DNA from: CBDANW01 sp965197825
Lineage (GTDB): Bacteria; Acidobacteriota; Vicinamibacteria; Marinacidobacterales; DATDRI01
Length of the DNA: 64,000 nt
Direction of reading: 5' to 3'
NCBI GenBank assembly: GCA_965197825.1
Contig: CBDANW010000003.1
Span: 2,604,001-2,668,000 of the forward strand
This document shows, in pieces, positions 35,269-44,258 of this stretch; position 1 is the first letter of the stretch; the number at the start of each line of letters is the position of its first letter. The translations under genes were made by a program, and so were the position numbers. The notes below the pieces were generated by a model. The model was not told where the DNA came from. It ran no database searches and worked only from the letters and a program-made list of their open reading frames with translations.

Positions 35269-35817
35269 TCACGCGGAGTAGAAAGACAGACAGCTTTCGC
35301 CGGCACGCACCTCCCGCACCCTGGTGAGGCCCCCGTAAGAGTCGGCGAGCGCCGTCTTGTGATGATGCTCCAGGATCACGAGCCCCTCGTGACTCACCAG
35401 CGACGCCGCGCCGATTCGCCGCAAGAGAGATACGTGGAGATCGGATCGGTAGGGAGGGTCGAGCAAGATGATATCGAATGTCTGCTCCTGCTCGGCCAGA
35501 AAGTCGATGGCCGAACGGACCTCCCGTCGCAGTAGCTTGCCCTCTTCGCCGAGGCCCAAGCGCTCTAGGTTCTTGCGAACCGTATCGGCGGCGGCTCGAT
35601 TGCGCTCCACGAACGTGACGTGCACCGCGCCGCGGGAAAGAGCTTCCAGACCGAGAGCGCCCGCACCGGCAAAGAGATCGAGAACGCGGGCGCCGGGTAG
35701 CCTCGGGGCGAGGATGTCGAAGAGGGACTTCTTCAATCGGCCGCCAGTGGGTCTCGTCTTTTTCCCGCGGGGAGTCTCGATTTCCCTTCCCCTGAACTTC
35801 CCACTCGCGATCTTCAT
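35269..35817 (-). CDS. rsmD: 16S rRNA (guanine966-N2)-methyltransferase
   Basis: A 182-residue Rossmann-fold methyltransferase of the RsmD family, modifying G966 of 16S rRNA. ARVLDLFAGAGALGLEALSR is motif I for SAM binding, and DIILLDPPYRS is the catalytic DPPY motif IV. ETPRGKKTRPTGGRLKKSLF is the N-terminal family signature. It starts six bases after recG and is followed by coaD after 49 bp. Confidence 0.94.
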   Translation of the reverse strand: MKIASGKFRGREIETPRGKKTRPTGGRLKKSLFDILAPRLPGARVLDLFAGAGALGLEALSRGAVHVTFVERNRAAADTVRKNLERLGLGEEGKLLRREVRSAIDFLAEQEQTFDIILLDPPYRSDLHVSLLRRIGAASLVSHEGLVILEHHHKTALADSYGGLTRVREVRAGESCLSFYSA

Positions 35818-35823
35818 CGCACC

Positions 35824-37920
35824 CTATCCGGCTGTGGCGAGGCCAAAGCGATGTCCCCAGGTCTCGATGACGTGGTTCACGATGCGATCCCGTTCCGTCG
35901 TCGGAGGTGAAGCGATCAAATCTTCCGCTTCCCGTCGCGCCAGGTCGAGCAGATCCCGATCCCGCACCACGTCTGCGACGCGAAACAAGGGCTCTCCCCA
36001 CTGTCTGGTGCCGAAATAGTCGCCCGGTCCGCGGATGTCCAAATCCCACTCGGCGATCTGGAACCCGTCGTTCGTCTCCGCCATCGCCTCGAGACGGCGC
36101 TTGGCCTCAGGCGTCAACGGAGGACGGTAGACGAGAACCGCGGCCGATGGAGCCGTTCCCCTTCCTACCCGACCTCGAAGCTGATGAAGCTGCGAGAGAC
36201 CAAAGCGCTCCGCTTGCTCGATCACGACCAGCGTGGCGTTCGGAACGTCGACGCCCACTTCCACCACTGTCGTCGCCACCAGGATATCCACCTCGCCCGC
36301 CGTGAAGGCGGACATGGCCTCAGCCCGCTCCGCGGTGCTCAACTGTCCATGCGCCAGCGCGACGCGCCGATGCGAAAAACGACCCGTGGCAAGGAAGCGG
36401 TGTGTCTCGACGGCGGCCTTGAGATCCGACCGCTCAGACTCTTCCACCACCGGACAGATCACGTAGACCTGGTGCCCCGCCGCCACCTGCTCCTCGATCA
36501 GATGGTGGACCCGTTCCCGGGGGCCGCTCTCCATTAGTAATGTATCGACCGGTGGCCGTCCCGGAGGCAGCTCATCCAATATGGAATGATCGAGATCTCC
36601 ATAGAGAGCCATCGCCAAGGAGCGGGGAATGGGCGTGGCCGTCATCACCAGAAGGTCGGGCGAGTAGCCCTTGGCACGGAGCTCCGCTCGCTGAAGCACG
36701 CCGAAACGATGCTGCTCGTCGATAACGACCAAACCGAGCGACTGGAATCGCACTTCCTGTTGGATGAGCGCGTGCGTGCCGACGACCATGTTGACTTCAC
36801 CTGCCGCGATGGACGCGAGAAGCTCTTCTCGCTCGCTCTTCTTTAGCGCCGAGGTCAGCAGCGCGATCCGGTATCCGGCTCGACCGAGGATCCGCGATAC
36901 GTTCGCGAAATGCTGCTCCGCCAAGACCTCGGTGGGAACCATGAGCGCCACCTGCGCCCCGTTCTCCATCACGATCACGGACGCCACCACGGCCACAATG
37001 GTCTTTCCTGACCCCACGTCGCCTTGCAGCAAACGCTGCATCGGACGGTGAGAAGACAGCTCCCCCGCGAGTGTCTTCAAGACTTTTTTCTGGGCTTCCG
37101 TCAGGCGAAACGGCAAGATCTGGCGAACTTTCTCCCGGATACGGTCGTCGACTTCGAAGGCGCGGGGTTTGGCGAGCGAGGCGGCCTCCTCCCTGCGAAG
37201 AGCGAGCCCCACGGAGAACGAGAAGAGCTCTTCGAAGATGAGACGCCGCTGAGCGGGAGAGCGGAATGTGTTGTAAAGCCCGAGCGAGGCACCTTCTTCG
37301 GGAAAGTGAGCGCGAGACAACGCTTCGCGGAGTGGAGGGAGCCTATGCCGGCGGCGCAACGCATCCGGCAGCAGCTCCGGTACCTCTGCCGGCAGACTCT
37401 CCAGAAGAGAGTGACAGATTCGCCGGAGCATTCGAGGGCTGATGGGTCCCACCCGCTCGTAGACGGGCACCACGCGTCCGGTATGCGTGGGCTCGAAGTC
37501 ACCGTCCTCGACGAGCTCGTACTGAGGATTCTTCAACTGGAGGCCGAGGCCACGCCGAGCCACGGCGACCTTGCCGTAGAGAAGCACGCGACGGCCCGTC
37601 TGCAATATGTCTTTGAGGAACTCTTGGTTGAACCAGACCGCCGTAATCGAGCCCGTCTCATCGTCGACTACGGCCTCCAATACCTTGAATCGGGGACGAC
37701 GGGTTCGCTTCACGCGGACACCCAGAACCTTTGCCATCACCGTGGCGTCCTCTCCGGCGCGGAGATCGCGGATGGACCGCACGCGACTGCGGTCCTCGTA
37801 GCGGAAGGGAAGATAAAAGAGGAGATCGGAAACGGTGCGGATGCCGACCTCGGCCAAGGCTTCCGCCTTGCGGGGGCCGACTCCTTTTACGTATTGGACC
37901 TTCGAGGAAAGCTCAAGCAT
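35824..37920 (-). CDS. recG: ATP-dependent DNA helicase RecG
   Basis: A 698-residue superfamily 2 helicase that remodels stalled forks and Holliday junctions. It has an N-terminal wedge/OB domain (about 60-160), Walker A GDVGSGKTIV, Walker B VVIDEQHRFG, motif III VMTATPIPRSL, and motif VI QLHQLRGRVGRG with the TRG region near the C-terminus. Length matches typical RecG (690-700). The genes before (secreted protein at 37974) and after (rsmD) are on the same strand. Confidence 0.96.
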   Translation of the reverse strand: MLELSSKVQYVKGVGPRKAEALAEVGIRTVSDLLFYLPFRYEDRSRVRSIRDLRAGEDATVMAKVLGVRVKRTRRPRFKVLEAVVDDETGSITAVWFNQEFLKDILQTGRRVLLYGKVAVARRGLGLQLKNPQYELVEDGDFEPTHTGRVVPVYERVGPISPRMLRRICHSLLESLPAEVPELLPDALRRRHRLPPLREALSRAHFPEEGASLGLYNTFRSPAQRRLIFEELFSFSVGLALRREEAASLAKPRAFEVDDRIREKVRQILPFRLTEAQKKVLKTLAGELSSHRPMQRLLQGDVGSGKTIVAVVASVIVMENGAQVALMVPTEVLAEQHFANVSRILGRAGYRIALLTSALKKSEREELLASIAAGEVNMVVGTHALIQQEVRFQSLGLVVIDEQHRFGVLQRAELRAKGYSPDLLVMTATPIPRSLAMALYGDLDHSILDELPPGRPPVDTLLMESGPRERVHHLIEEQVAAGHQVYVICPVVEESERSDLKAAVETHRFLATGRFSHRRVALAHGQLSTAERAEAMSAFTAGEVDILVATTVVEVGVDVPNATLVVIEQAERFGLSQLHQLRGRVGRGTAPSAAVLVYRPPLTPEAKRRLEAMAETNDGFQIAEWDLDIRGPGDYFGTRQWGEPLFRVADVVRDRDLLDLARREAEDLIASPPTTERDRIVNHVIETWGHRFGLATAG

Positions 37921-37973
37921 CCACCGGGCTCCCCGTGCCGGAGCGGACCGGGGTGTTCTTCATCCGTCCGACT

Positions 37974-38651
37974 TCAACGAGCCGGCGGACCGAGGCGAGC
38001 CCGGGTGTCCCCTTCCGTACCACCTTGCCGAAGAATGACCCTACCGGTCCGGAATCGCGCACTGGTCAGACCGTAGGGTAACGGGAAGACGTCGTTAAGA
38101 CGAACACCTTCGGGTAGAGCAGGACTCTTGGCGGCGTCGCTGAGAAGTTGATCGATGAGCGTCTGGGGCAGGGGAAATCCGGCGAGTGTCACGCTTTCGA
38201 GCTCCACTTGTCCCACCCCACCCTCGGCACGTACCCGCGCCAGTATTTCCACCGGCACCTCGCCCTCGAGGTATTTCGTCAGGGTGGACTCACCAAGATG
38301 CGCCCGAAGCAATTTCATGTCGAGCATCGCCCCGCCCTGCACCTGGTCCTGGCTGAAGCGCACCCAAGGCTCCGTCACCTCTTCCGGTAAGTGCTCGGAC
38401 ACGCGGTAGAGCAAATAGGCGTCCGCTTCCTCCTCGGTCACGTTGTAACGCTTCGGGCTTTCGGCGCCATCGGCGTGGCGCTGGCGGATCGTTTTCAGCT
38501 TGCGATCGAGGGAGTCCGCAGCGGGAGGGTCGACCTTCTTCGTGGACGATTGGGCGGGCTCTTGGGCCTGCTCTTGTCTGGGAAAGGCGAATGCCCCCAA
38601 GAGCCCGGTAGCGACGATCAAGCCCAGCGCCCGCCTGCCCATTCCCCTCAT
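37974..38651 (-). CDS. Secreted hypothetical protein
   Basis: A 225-residue protein with an N-terminal signal (LGLIVATGLLGAFAFPR), then a polar Gln/Glu/Lys-rich linker and a folded region from about 65. The region YNVTEEEADAYLLYRVSEHL and ALPEGVRLNDVFPLPYGLTS looks conserved, and it may be related to lipid- or sterol-binding LmeA-like domains, but I cannot name it with confidence. It lies between the TPR gene and recG on the same strand. Confidence 0.6.
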   Translation of the reverse strand: MRGMGRRALGLIVATGLLGAFAFPRQEQAQEPAQSSTKKVDPPAADSLDRKLKTIRQRHADGAESPKRYNVTEEEADAYLLYRVSEHLPEEVTEPWVRFSQDQVQGGAMLDMKLLRAHLGESTLTKYLEGEVPVEILARVRAEGGVGQVELESVTLAGFPLPQTLIDQLLSDAAKSPALPEGVRLNDVFPLPYGLTSARFRTGRVILRQGGTEGDTRARLGPPAR

Positions 38652-38744
38652 ACAGTCATACTACCCAAGCCCCTCCCAGATCGGCAAGCCCGGCAAGCCG
38701 GGCAAGCCGAAAGCGGGCGGCAACTCGGTGGGGGGCTACAGGGG

Positions 38745-40445
38745 CTACGGTTGGCTGGTGGTCATGGACAGGCTGGACAGGCTGGACAGGCGTTCGAGCA
38801 GCTCACGCGCTCTTACGTCCTTGCCGTCGAGCTCGGTCGCCCTCTCCGCGCGGGCAACGGCTTTGTCGAGCTCGCCCATGGACTCGTAGAGCTCGGCTAG
38901 CCGAAGGAGGGTCGGACCGTCTTCGTGGTTCCACAAGGCGATTTGCAACTCGCCGGCGGCCTTATCGAGCTCACCCATTTCCTCAAAAACCTCGGCGAGC
39001 TCGGTCCGGATCTCGACGGAATAGGGATCGAGATAGACCGCGCGCTCGAGCTCTTGCGCGGCCCCGGCCAGATCATCCGACTCACGAAGCTCACGCGCTT
39101 TCTCGAGGCGCTGTTGGGGACCTGCCACATCGTCGACCGCATCGTTCCCTCGAGGTGCCGGCGATGCCGGCTCGAAGGCAGCGGTCTCGAGCGCACTCGC
39201 GTCTGGTGCGAGCGCCTCGGAAGACTCGGCCGATACGCCACTCGATGGAGTCGCTGGCGTCGCAGGGAAACGATAGCTCGCCATCCCGAACGGCAGCCGC
39301 TCCACGATTCGCTCCAGCCCATCGAGAGACGAAACGTCGACGTCCGCGAGATCCGGGACGATCGAAAGCGCCGTTTCGCGTTCCCGCTCCGCTTCTTCCG
39401 GCTCGCCCGCAAGGCTTGCCAGAGTGGCAAGCAGAAGATGCGCCTCGGCGTCTTCCGGCTCGAGCTGTGCTGCTTCCGTGAGCCAGTGACGGGCTTCATG
39501 GTTACGCTGGGCTCGCCACGCACCCCACCCGAGGTTGAACGCGTAAATCGCCGAGGGTTCGAGCTCGACGGCTTCCCGGAACGCGATCACCGCGTTTTCG
39601 ATTTCCCCTCGGCGGAGGAAGACCACGCCGAGGTTGTTCGAAAAACTGGCGGCTTGCTCTTGCTCCGCAAGATACTCGAAAATCTCCGCGGCCAATCGCG
39701 TTTGATCCACTGCCAGGTATGCGATCCCCAGTGTGAAGTACGCCTCACGATAGGTGGGGTCTTCCGGCGGAATAGATCGCAGCACTTCAATGGCTTGCTC
39801 GACCTCAGCCTGTTCGAGAAGAACTTGTCCGAGAAGAAGGGACGCGTCCGCAAAGGTCGGATCCGACCGGAGTGCTTCCTCCAAGAGCTTCCTCCGCTCG
39901 GACGCCGAATCGCTCTGCTTTGCCTTGATGAAGGCTTCATAAGCCTCGAAAGAGATCGCTTCATGTCGGTCGGCTGCCAAGGGAAAATATCCGGGCACCG
40001 GCCGGCCTTCCAAGCGAAGGATGTTCTTCGCCAGCTGGTTCTCGATACCCGCCAGCTCCTCGAGTTTCCCGTGATCGTCCACGAGCCCAACCGTTCTGCC
40101 TGAAGCGACATCCACGATTCGAGCCAAGACTTCGAGCCGCCCGTCCGTACTCCGGAAGCTGCCGAGTATGATGCGCCCGGCACCCAACTCCTCACCCACC
40201 GCGGCCAGCATCGCGAGCGTTGAAGGCTCGCCTGGGTCCACTCCGTTTTCACGCAAGCTTTGTCGCCGCTCTTCCGAAGAGACGACCTCGTGTCCGGCCA
40301 AACGGTAGTGGGCCGTCAGTGATTCGGCGATCGCTTCTCCGATCCAACCATGAGTCCCCTGCGGAGACAGGTTGTCGAAAGGAGCTACGAGCGTCTTGTT
40401 AGGTGCCGCAAGGAGCAGGGCCAGGCTCAACGGAACAGCGAGCAA
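38745..40445 (-). CDS. TPR-repeat protein with FlgO/TolB-like N-terminal domain
   Basis: A 566-residue protein. A short signal peptide (MLAVPLSLALLLAAPN) precedes a domain of about 130 residues (KTLVAPFDNLSPQGTHGWIG, GRIILGSFRSTDGRLEVLAR) like the FlgO/TolB-N fold that often precedes TPRs in Acidobacteriota. Two TPR blocks follow (about 175-365 and 450-550), separated by an Ala/Ser/Pro-rich linker of low complexity. Its C-terminal codons are built on a 10-bp tandem repeat (GGACAGGCTG units near 38765-38790). It is probably a periplasmic scaffold. A TATAAT box at 40488-40493 on the minus strand may be its promoter. Confidence 0.75.
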   Translation of the reverse strand: MLAVPLSLALLLAAPNKTLVAPFDNLSPQGTHGWIGEAIAESLTAHYRLAGHEVVSSEERRQSLRENGVDPGEPSTLAMLAAVGEELGAGRIILGSFRSTDGRLEVLARIVDVASGRTVGLVDDHGKLEELAGIENQLAKNILRLEGRPVPGYFPLAADRHEAISFEAYEAFIKAKQSDSASERRKLLEEALRSDPTFADASLLLGQVLLEQAEVEQAIEVLRSIPPEDPTYREAYFTLGIAYLAVDQTRLAAEIFEYLAEQEQAASFSNNLGVVFLRRGEIENAVIAFREAVELEPSAIYAFNLGWGAWRAQRNHEARHWLTEAAQLEPEDAEAHLLLATLASLAGEPEEAERERETALSIVPDLADVDVSSLDGLERIVERLPFGMASYRFPATPATPSSGVSAESSEALAPDASALETAAFEPASPAPRGNDAVDDVAGPQQRLEKARELRESDDLAGAAQELERAVYLDPYSVEIRTELAEVFEEMGELDKAAGELQIALWNHEDGPTLLRLAELYESMGELDKAVARAERATELDGKDVRARELLERLSSLSSLSMTTSQP

Positions 40446-40602
40446 GATTGGGACCTCTCTGCCGTTTGATGTTTAGCGTGTCCATTCATTATACATACCT
40501 CAACAGGCTCAAACGGGCCTCCCCGCCGCCGTCGCGGGAGCGTGAGGATAGCCGGCCGGCTCGCGTGTCGGTCGGTAGCCTGGGGCGACACCGAGATCTA
40601 TA

Positions 40603-41064
40603 ATGATGGGAAGCCAAACAATGCAGCCAGAAAAAGTGGTCGGAAGACCTCTTGGTGTCTATCTCGCCTCACTCTATTTCGTGGTCTCGGGCTTTCTCGA
40701 AGCCATCCAACAATACCGTGAGTGGGGCGCGCCTCTGATCTTCAACCCCCTTTCGGAGCACTCGGTCTGGCACCTCGCCACGCACGTGGCGATCTATCTA
40801 GCCGCGGCCTACCTCATCTGGCAGCTCACGTGGTTGGGGAGACTGGCGGGACTGGTCTACGGCTACGCGTTGCTCGCCACCTATGTGGGGGCTTTCCTAC
40901 TCTATTTGAAGGGAACCCCGGGAATGAGCTCGACCCCGTTATTCATGGTCTTGGCGGTGTACCACGTGGCCGGGCTGATACCGTTGGTGGTGTATCTGCG
41001 GCCGAAGCGGCGAAAAAAGCTCTTTCATGTGGGGCTTTTGGAGCTCTTGCTCCCTCCCCAGTAG
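40603..41064 (+). CDS. Integral membrane protein, four helices
   Basis: A 153-residue protein with four predicted membrane helices (LGVYLASLYFVVSGFLEAI, HVAIYLAAAYLIWQLTW, LVYGYALLATYVGAFLLYL, LFMVLAVYHVAGLIPLVVYL) and a basic C-terminal tail (RPKRRKKLF). No domain is recognised. ATG codons at 40603, 40606 and 40621 are all possible starts; the last has GGGA upstream. It is transcribed divergently from the TPR gene. Confidence 0.65.
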   Translation: MMGSQTMQPEKVVGRPLGVYLASLYFVVSGFLEAIQQYREWGAPLIFNPLSEHSVWHLATHVAIYLAAAYLIWQLTWLGRLAGLVYGYALLATYVGAFLLYLKGTPGMSSTPLFMVLAVYHVAGLIPLVVYLRPKRRKKLFHVGLLELLLPPQ

Positions 41065-41092
41065 TGGCCTCCCAGAAATTAACGTTCTCGGC

Positions 41093-41122
41093 TTGATACG
41101 GGGCCACCTTCTCTGCTAGAAT
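41093..41122 (+). promoter_or_regulatory. Sigma70-type promoter for the GGDEF-PilZ gene
   Basis: TTGATA (41093-41098) and TAGAAT (41117-41122) are separated by 18 bp, close to the sigma70 consensus. They predict a transcript start near 41129 and an untranslated leader of about 98 bases before the ATG at 41227. Confidence 0.55.
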
Positions 41123-41128
41123 TGTTGT

Positions 41129-41226
41129 AACCTCAACCTTGCGCCGGCTCGCCGAGAGGCGATGCTTCGTTAGGGAACCCCAACCTCCTAAGAACTGCCG
41201 GCCTCTAGTACTTTGGAGGCGCGCAC
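41129..41226 (+). promoter_or_regulatory. Structured 5' leader of the diguanylate cyclase gene
   Basis: The leader can fold: TCGCC GAGA GGCGA (41149-41162) is a perfect hairpin with a GAGA tetraloop, and GCCGGC at 41143-41148 can pair with GCCGGC at 41197-41202, closing a multibranch loop just before the GGAGG ribosome site (41215-41219). It does not match the GEMM-I or c-di-GMP-II consensus that I know. A control element is possible but unproven. Confidence 0.35.
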
Positions 41227-42222
41227 ATGGAAATGCAGGATCGAGGAGATTTTTGGCAGAACCTGATTCGATTAGTAGAACGGCACGACTCATCCGATAC
41301 CTGGAATTCTTGCTTTCAGCGAATCGTCAAGGAAGACAAAGAACCTTACTCCTCCGTCATTCGGCTTCTCACCCATTTGGAGTTTGAGGAGGAAGAGGCC
41401 CGCCGCCACTGGCACGGCATCGAGGCCCACCAGAAGAAGCTCTCCGCCCGCTTGGATCGAGACGCGAGCCTTCAGGTAACCGCGCTCGACTATTTCCTCA
41501 ACGTTCAATCCGAGCTCCACAATCCTAAACTCATCGAGATCGGGACGTTCCTCGCTACCGAGCGAAACGCCGTGACCGACGGCCTCACCGGCCTCTACAA
41601 CCGCCATTTCTTCGACACCAGCATGAGACGTGAGTCCAAACGGGCGTCACGCTACGGGCTCACCTATTCTCTCGTTCTCCTCGACCTCGACAACTTCAAA
41701 GAGGTCAACGATCACCATGGGCACCAGGTGGGCGACGCAGCTCTCAGGGCCTGCTCGGACATCATTCTCGACAGCGTGCGCGAGATCGACGTGGCTTGCC
41801 GCTATGGAGGCGAGGAGTTCGCCATCATTCTTCCCGAAACCGAAAGGGCGGGCGCCTTCATCGTCTCGGAACGGATCCGAAGTGACGTCGAGCAGCTCTT
41901 TCGCAACAAACCCATCCGCAACTACAAGCTTGACCTGAGCCTCAGCGGCGGGGTGGCGATTTTCCCCATCGACACCGAGTCAGAAGAAGAGCTTCTCAGC
42001 ATGGCCGACCAGGCACTCTATCGGTCCAAGCACGACGGCAAGAACCGCATCACACTCCACGCCGACGAAAAGAGGAACTACCCACGTTTCGACGCGCACA
42101 AGACGCTCTTTTTCCAGATTGGTGAACGAGGGGACAGCAGCGAGGTCACCAGCGAAACGAAGAACCTATCCCAAAGCGGTGCTCTAGTGGAGAGCCAGGT
42201 ACCGCTGAGCGTCGGCATGGAG

Positions 42223-43682
42223 GGGGATGTCCCGGCCGCTGTTGAATTTGGTCGGGTAGCGGCGGCACCTGTGAATACTCTTAGGCAGCAAACTCATCGC
42301 TGTCAAGAGATTTCTGTTTGCTTCTAAGCGCGTGAACGAGAGCGCCCATATGGCGATAGCCTTTGATACGCCGGAACTTTTTCTGCGCGGTGACGACGCC
42401 AAGAGCGGTCCATCGGCGAACCATGGAAGGACTCTACCAACGCTTGACGTTTCTCGATACTCTGCGAATGGTTCCGTTGAGATTCTCAATGGCGTTCGTC
42501 GTGGCAAGAGACTGGCGAAGTAAGGCGGGCAGCGCGAGCTTCACGACCGTGAGTGTCTCTTCCATCCCTTCACGAAGGCTTCCGGCAGCTTCGTCGTAGC
42601 CGTTTCGCTCGAGCCACGACACCAATGCCTGAAGTCGCTTGCGCGCCTTGTCGGCACTCTTGCACTTGTAGGCTTCCTTCATCGTCTGGAGCACGTAGGC
42701 GTGACGAGACTTGGGAAGGTACGAGCGAAGATTCCGGAGTTTATGGATCTGGCACCTTTGGATGACCGCGAGGTCCCCCAAAACGTCGACGAGTGCCTTG
42801 CGGATGCCTTTGCCTCCGTCCACTACGCAGAGAATCGACTCATCGACGCGCAAGCCTCGCTCGAGAAGGTCCTGCAACATCGCGGTGCACACCCGAGAGT
42901 TCTCCGTTGAGCCCAGCCATATACCCAGGGGCACCTTCGTTCCATCTATTGTGATACCGAGAGTTACGACGACGGTCTGTCCGGCCACCTCAAGGCCATC
43001 CAGCATCAGTGCCGCAAGCTCGAACTCCTCTAGCCGCCGAGACAGGTATTCCTCGAGCTTCTTAGTCGTCTGGCTCACGAGGTGACGGCTGGCGGCACTC
43101 TTACTCGTGCCACGAGACTTCAACTTGGCCGCGGGTTTGTCCAGACTCGATTCGTAATTTCGGGTCGATACCCCCACCAAGATCTGATTCAACACTCGCT
43201 CTGGAAGCGGGTCTTCTTCGCGGAAGGCTTCGAAGTGTGGAAGCGACGCCTCCTCGCCCGACTTCGAGCGAACTCGAGGTCGCGACACTTGGATGCGACG
43301 ACTACCGAAGCTCAGCTCTCCGTTCGTGCTCCCACAGTGGTTATGAGTTCGCTCCTTCTCGTGCTTGCCCTTGAGCCCCGCGATCTCCTCGGCGTCCTCT
43401 CTGAGCAGTAGGTGCAGAGCTGTCAGTCCTTGCTCGTACACCCATTCCGTCAGATCCGCCTTCGTGGCCGCGATCCCAGCTATCATCGGTAGCAGTATCT
43501 GACCGACTTGGCCAACTACCTTGCCCGTAGGCGAGTGCGTTTGCTTTCTTACTGGCTTCTTCGATTTCCTAGGCATTGGTGGCTCCTTGTCCCCCTCTGG
43601 AGACGGTTTATTGGCAGACCTATTCTTAGGCCGGCCAAGGAGCCGCCGCTACCCCAAATTCAACATCCGGCGGGACATCTCC
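42223..43682 (-). mobile_element. IS-A copy 1 (IS256-type, 1460 bp)
   Basis: A complete element with imperfect inverted ends (GGGGATGTCCCG left, GGAGATGTCCCG as reverse complement of the right), extending about 40 bases to GGGTAGCGGCGGC. It is flanked by a perfect 8-bp duplication GCATGGAG, the size typical of IS256. It interrupts the GGDEF-PilZ gene. Copy 2 (51189-52648) has the same length and nearly the same sequence in the other orientation; copy 3 is truncated. Confidence 0.92.
42434..43576 (-). CDS. IS256-type transposase (IS-A copy 1), amber-terminated
   Basis: A 380-residue mutator-type transposase. DDE residues are in LMLDGLEVAG, CVVDGGKGIRK and TNAIENLNGTIRR, all before the stop. 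The TAG at 42434-42436 follows NVKRW; in the same frame the sequence continues 50 codons (VRRWTALGVVTAQKKFRRIK) to TAA at 42281-42283, which is the normal IS256-type C-terminus. A read-through protein would be 431 residues. The same TAG is in all three IS-A copies, so it predates their spread. Copies 1 and 2 differ at few residues (FGSRR/FGGRR, DLLERG/DLIERG). Confidence 0.85.
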   Translation of the reverse strand: MPRKSKKPVRKQTHSPTGKVVGQVGQILLPMIAGIAATKADLTEWVYEQGLTALHLLLREDAEEIAGLKGKHEKERTHNHCGSTNGELSFGSRRIQVSRPRVRSKSGEEASLPHFEAFREEDPLPERVLNQILVGVSTRNYESSLDKPAAKLKSRGTSKSAASRHLVSQTTKKLEEYLSRRLEEFELAALMLDGLEVAGQTVVVTLGITIDGTKVPLGIWLGSTENSRVCTAMLQDLLERGLRVDESILCVVDGGKGIRKALVDVLGDLAVIQRCQIHKLRNLRSYLPKSRHAYVLQTMKEAYKCKSADKARKRLQALVSWLERNGYDEAAGSLREGMEETLTVVKLALPALLRQSLATTNAIENLNGTIRRVSRNVKRW

Positions 43683-43958
43683 GCATGGAGCTCCAGCTCA
43701 ATATTAGAAGGTCCGAGCAGAGCTACTCCCTCAAGGGCCGGGTCGTGCGTCTCGAGGAGATCGAGCAGGGCTCGGAGAAACGCTACGACGTGGGGATCGT
43801 GTTCCTCGCCGAAAACGAAGAGGAAATAAGCCAGCTACGGGGACTCACACAGGAGCTGTACCCCCGAGTCAGCTAGGTAAACTAGCCGCGTCAGGACCTC
43901 CGGGCCGCCACCCTTTCTTTTTCCGCTCTATCGCTTCTACACGCGCGACTTCAAAGAT

Positions 43959-43985
43959 CCGCCGAAGCCCATTGGGCGAAGGCGG
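43959..43985. repeat. REP-like hairpin upstream of tRNA-fMet
   Basis: CCGCC-gaa-GCCC-att-GGGC-gaa-GGCGG is a perfect stem with a symmetrical gaa/gaa internal loop. A second copy with the same plan (GCC-gaa-GCCC-gaa-GGGC-gaa-GGC) lies at 45458-45480 just outside the IS3 element. The motif looks like a dispersed palindromic repeat family. Confidence 0.55.
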
Positions 43986-43988
43986 ACC

Positions 43989-44017
43989 TTGACAGCCAAC
44001 AAGGACACGGCTAGACT
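43989..44017 (+). promoter_or_regulatory. Sigma70-type promoter of the initiator tRNA
   Basis: TTGACA (43989-43994) and TAGACT (44012-44017) with a 17-bp spacer, ending 17 bases before the tRNA. This is close to consensus and suits a highly expressed stable RNA. Confidence 0.8.
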
Positions 44018-44034
44018 ACGTCTCCTCTCCTTGA

Positions 44035-44110
<76 letters not shown>

Positions 44111-44111
<1 letters not shown>

Positions 44112-44136
44112 ATTTTCGCGGCTAGCCGCGAAAATT
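44111..44136 (+). terminator. Perfect 26-bp palindrome after tRNA-fMet
   Basis: A perfect palindrome of 13-base arms (AATTTTCGCGGCT and its complement) starts at the last A of the CCA end. As RNA it folds into a GC-rich stem directly behind the tRNA. There is no strong U run, so it may be a terminator, a processing stem or a recombination site. Confidence 0.45.
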
Positions 44137-44258
44137 GCCCGCCGTAGCTTCTAGCGACTAACACAAGCGAAGGCGGGCTTTCATCACAACAGATTCACCC
44201 TCGCTCACGGCTGTCATCGTCAACTGAGCTACGGCTGGCAAGTCACACTGCGAAGGCT

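Larger units (their letters stand above)
41227..43876 (+). pseudogene. Diguanylate cyclase with PilZ domain, split by IS-A
   Basis: Before insertion this encoded a 393-residue protein. An N-terminal helical region (1-120) is followed by a GGDEF domain (about 125-285) with active RYGGEEF and the RxxD inhibitory site (REID, five residues before). The C-terminus is a PilZ domain with RNYPR and NLSQSG. It should make and sense c-di-GMP. IS-A (42223-43682) sits after VGME, flanked by direct copies of GCATGGAG (42215-42222 and 43683-43690). Removing the element and one copy rejoins the frame to VGME|LQLNIRR and the original stop at 43874-43876. The residual open frame reads 21 foreign residues into the IS and stops at 42327, so the cyclase may still work while the PilZ barrel is cut. 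Confidence 0.9.

Noticed and set aside
41129..41226. GEMM (c-di-GMP) riboswitch
   Set aside because: The conserved core blocks of GEMM-I and c-di-GMP-II are not present; only generic hairpins are seen.
44221..44240. tRNA 5'-half remnant (GCCGTAGCTCAGTTG on the minus strand)
   Set aside because: Only 15 bases look tRNA-like and no D-stem partner or anticodon arm follows.
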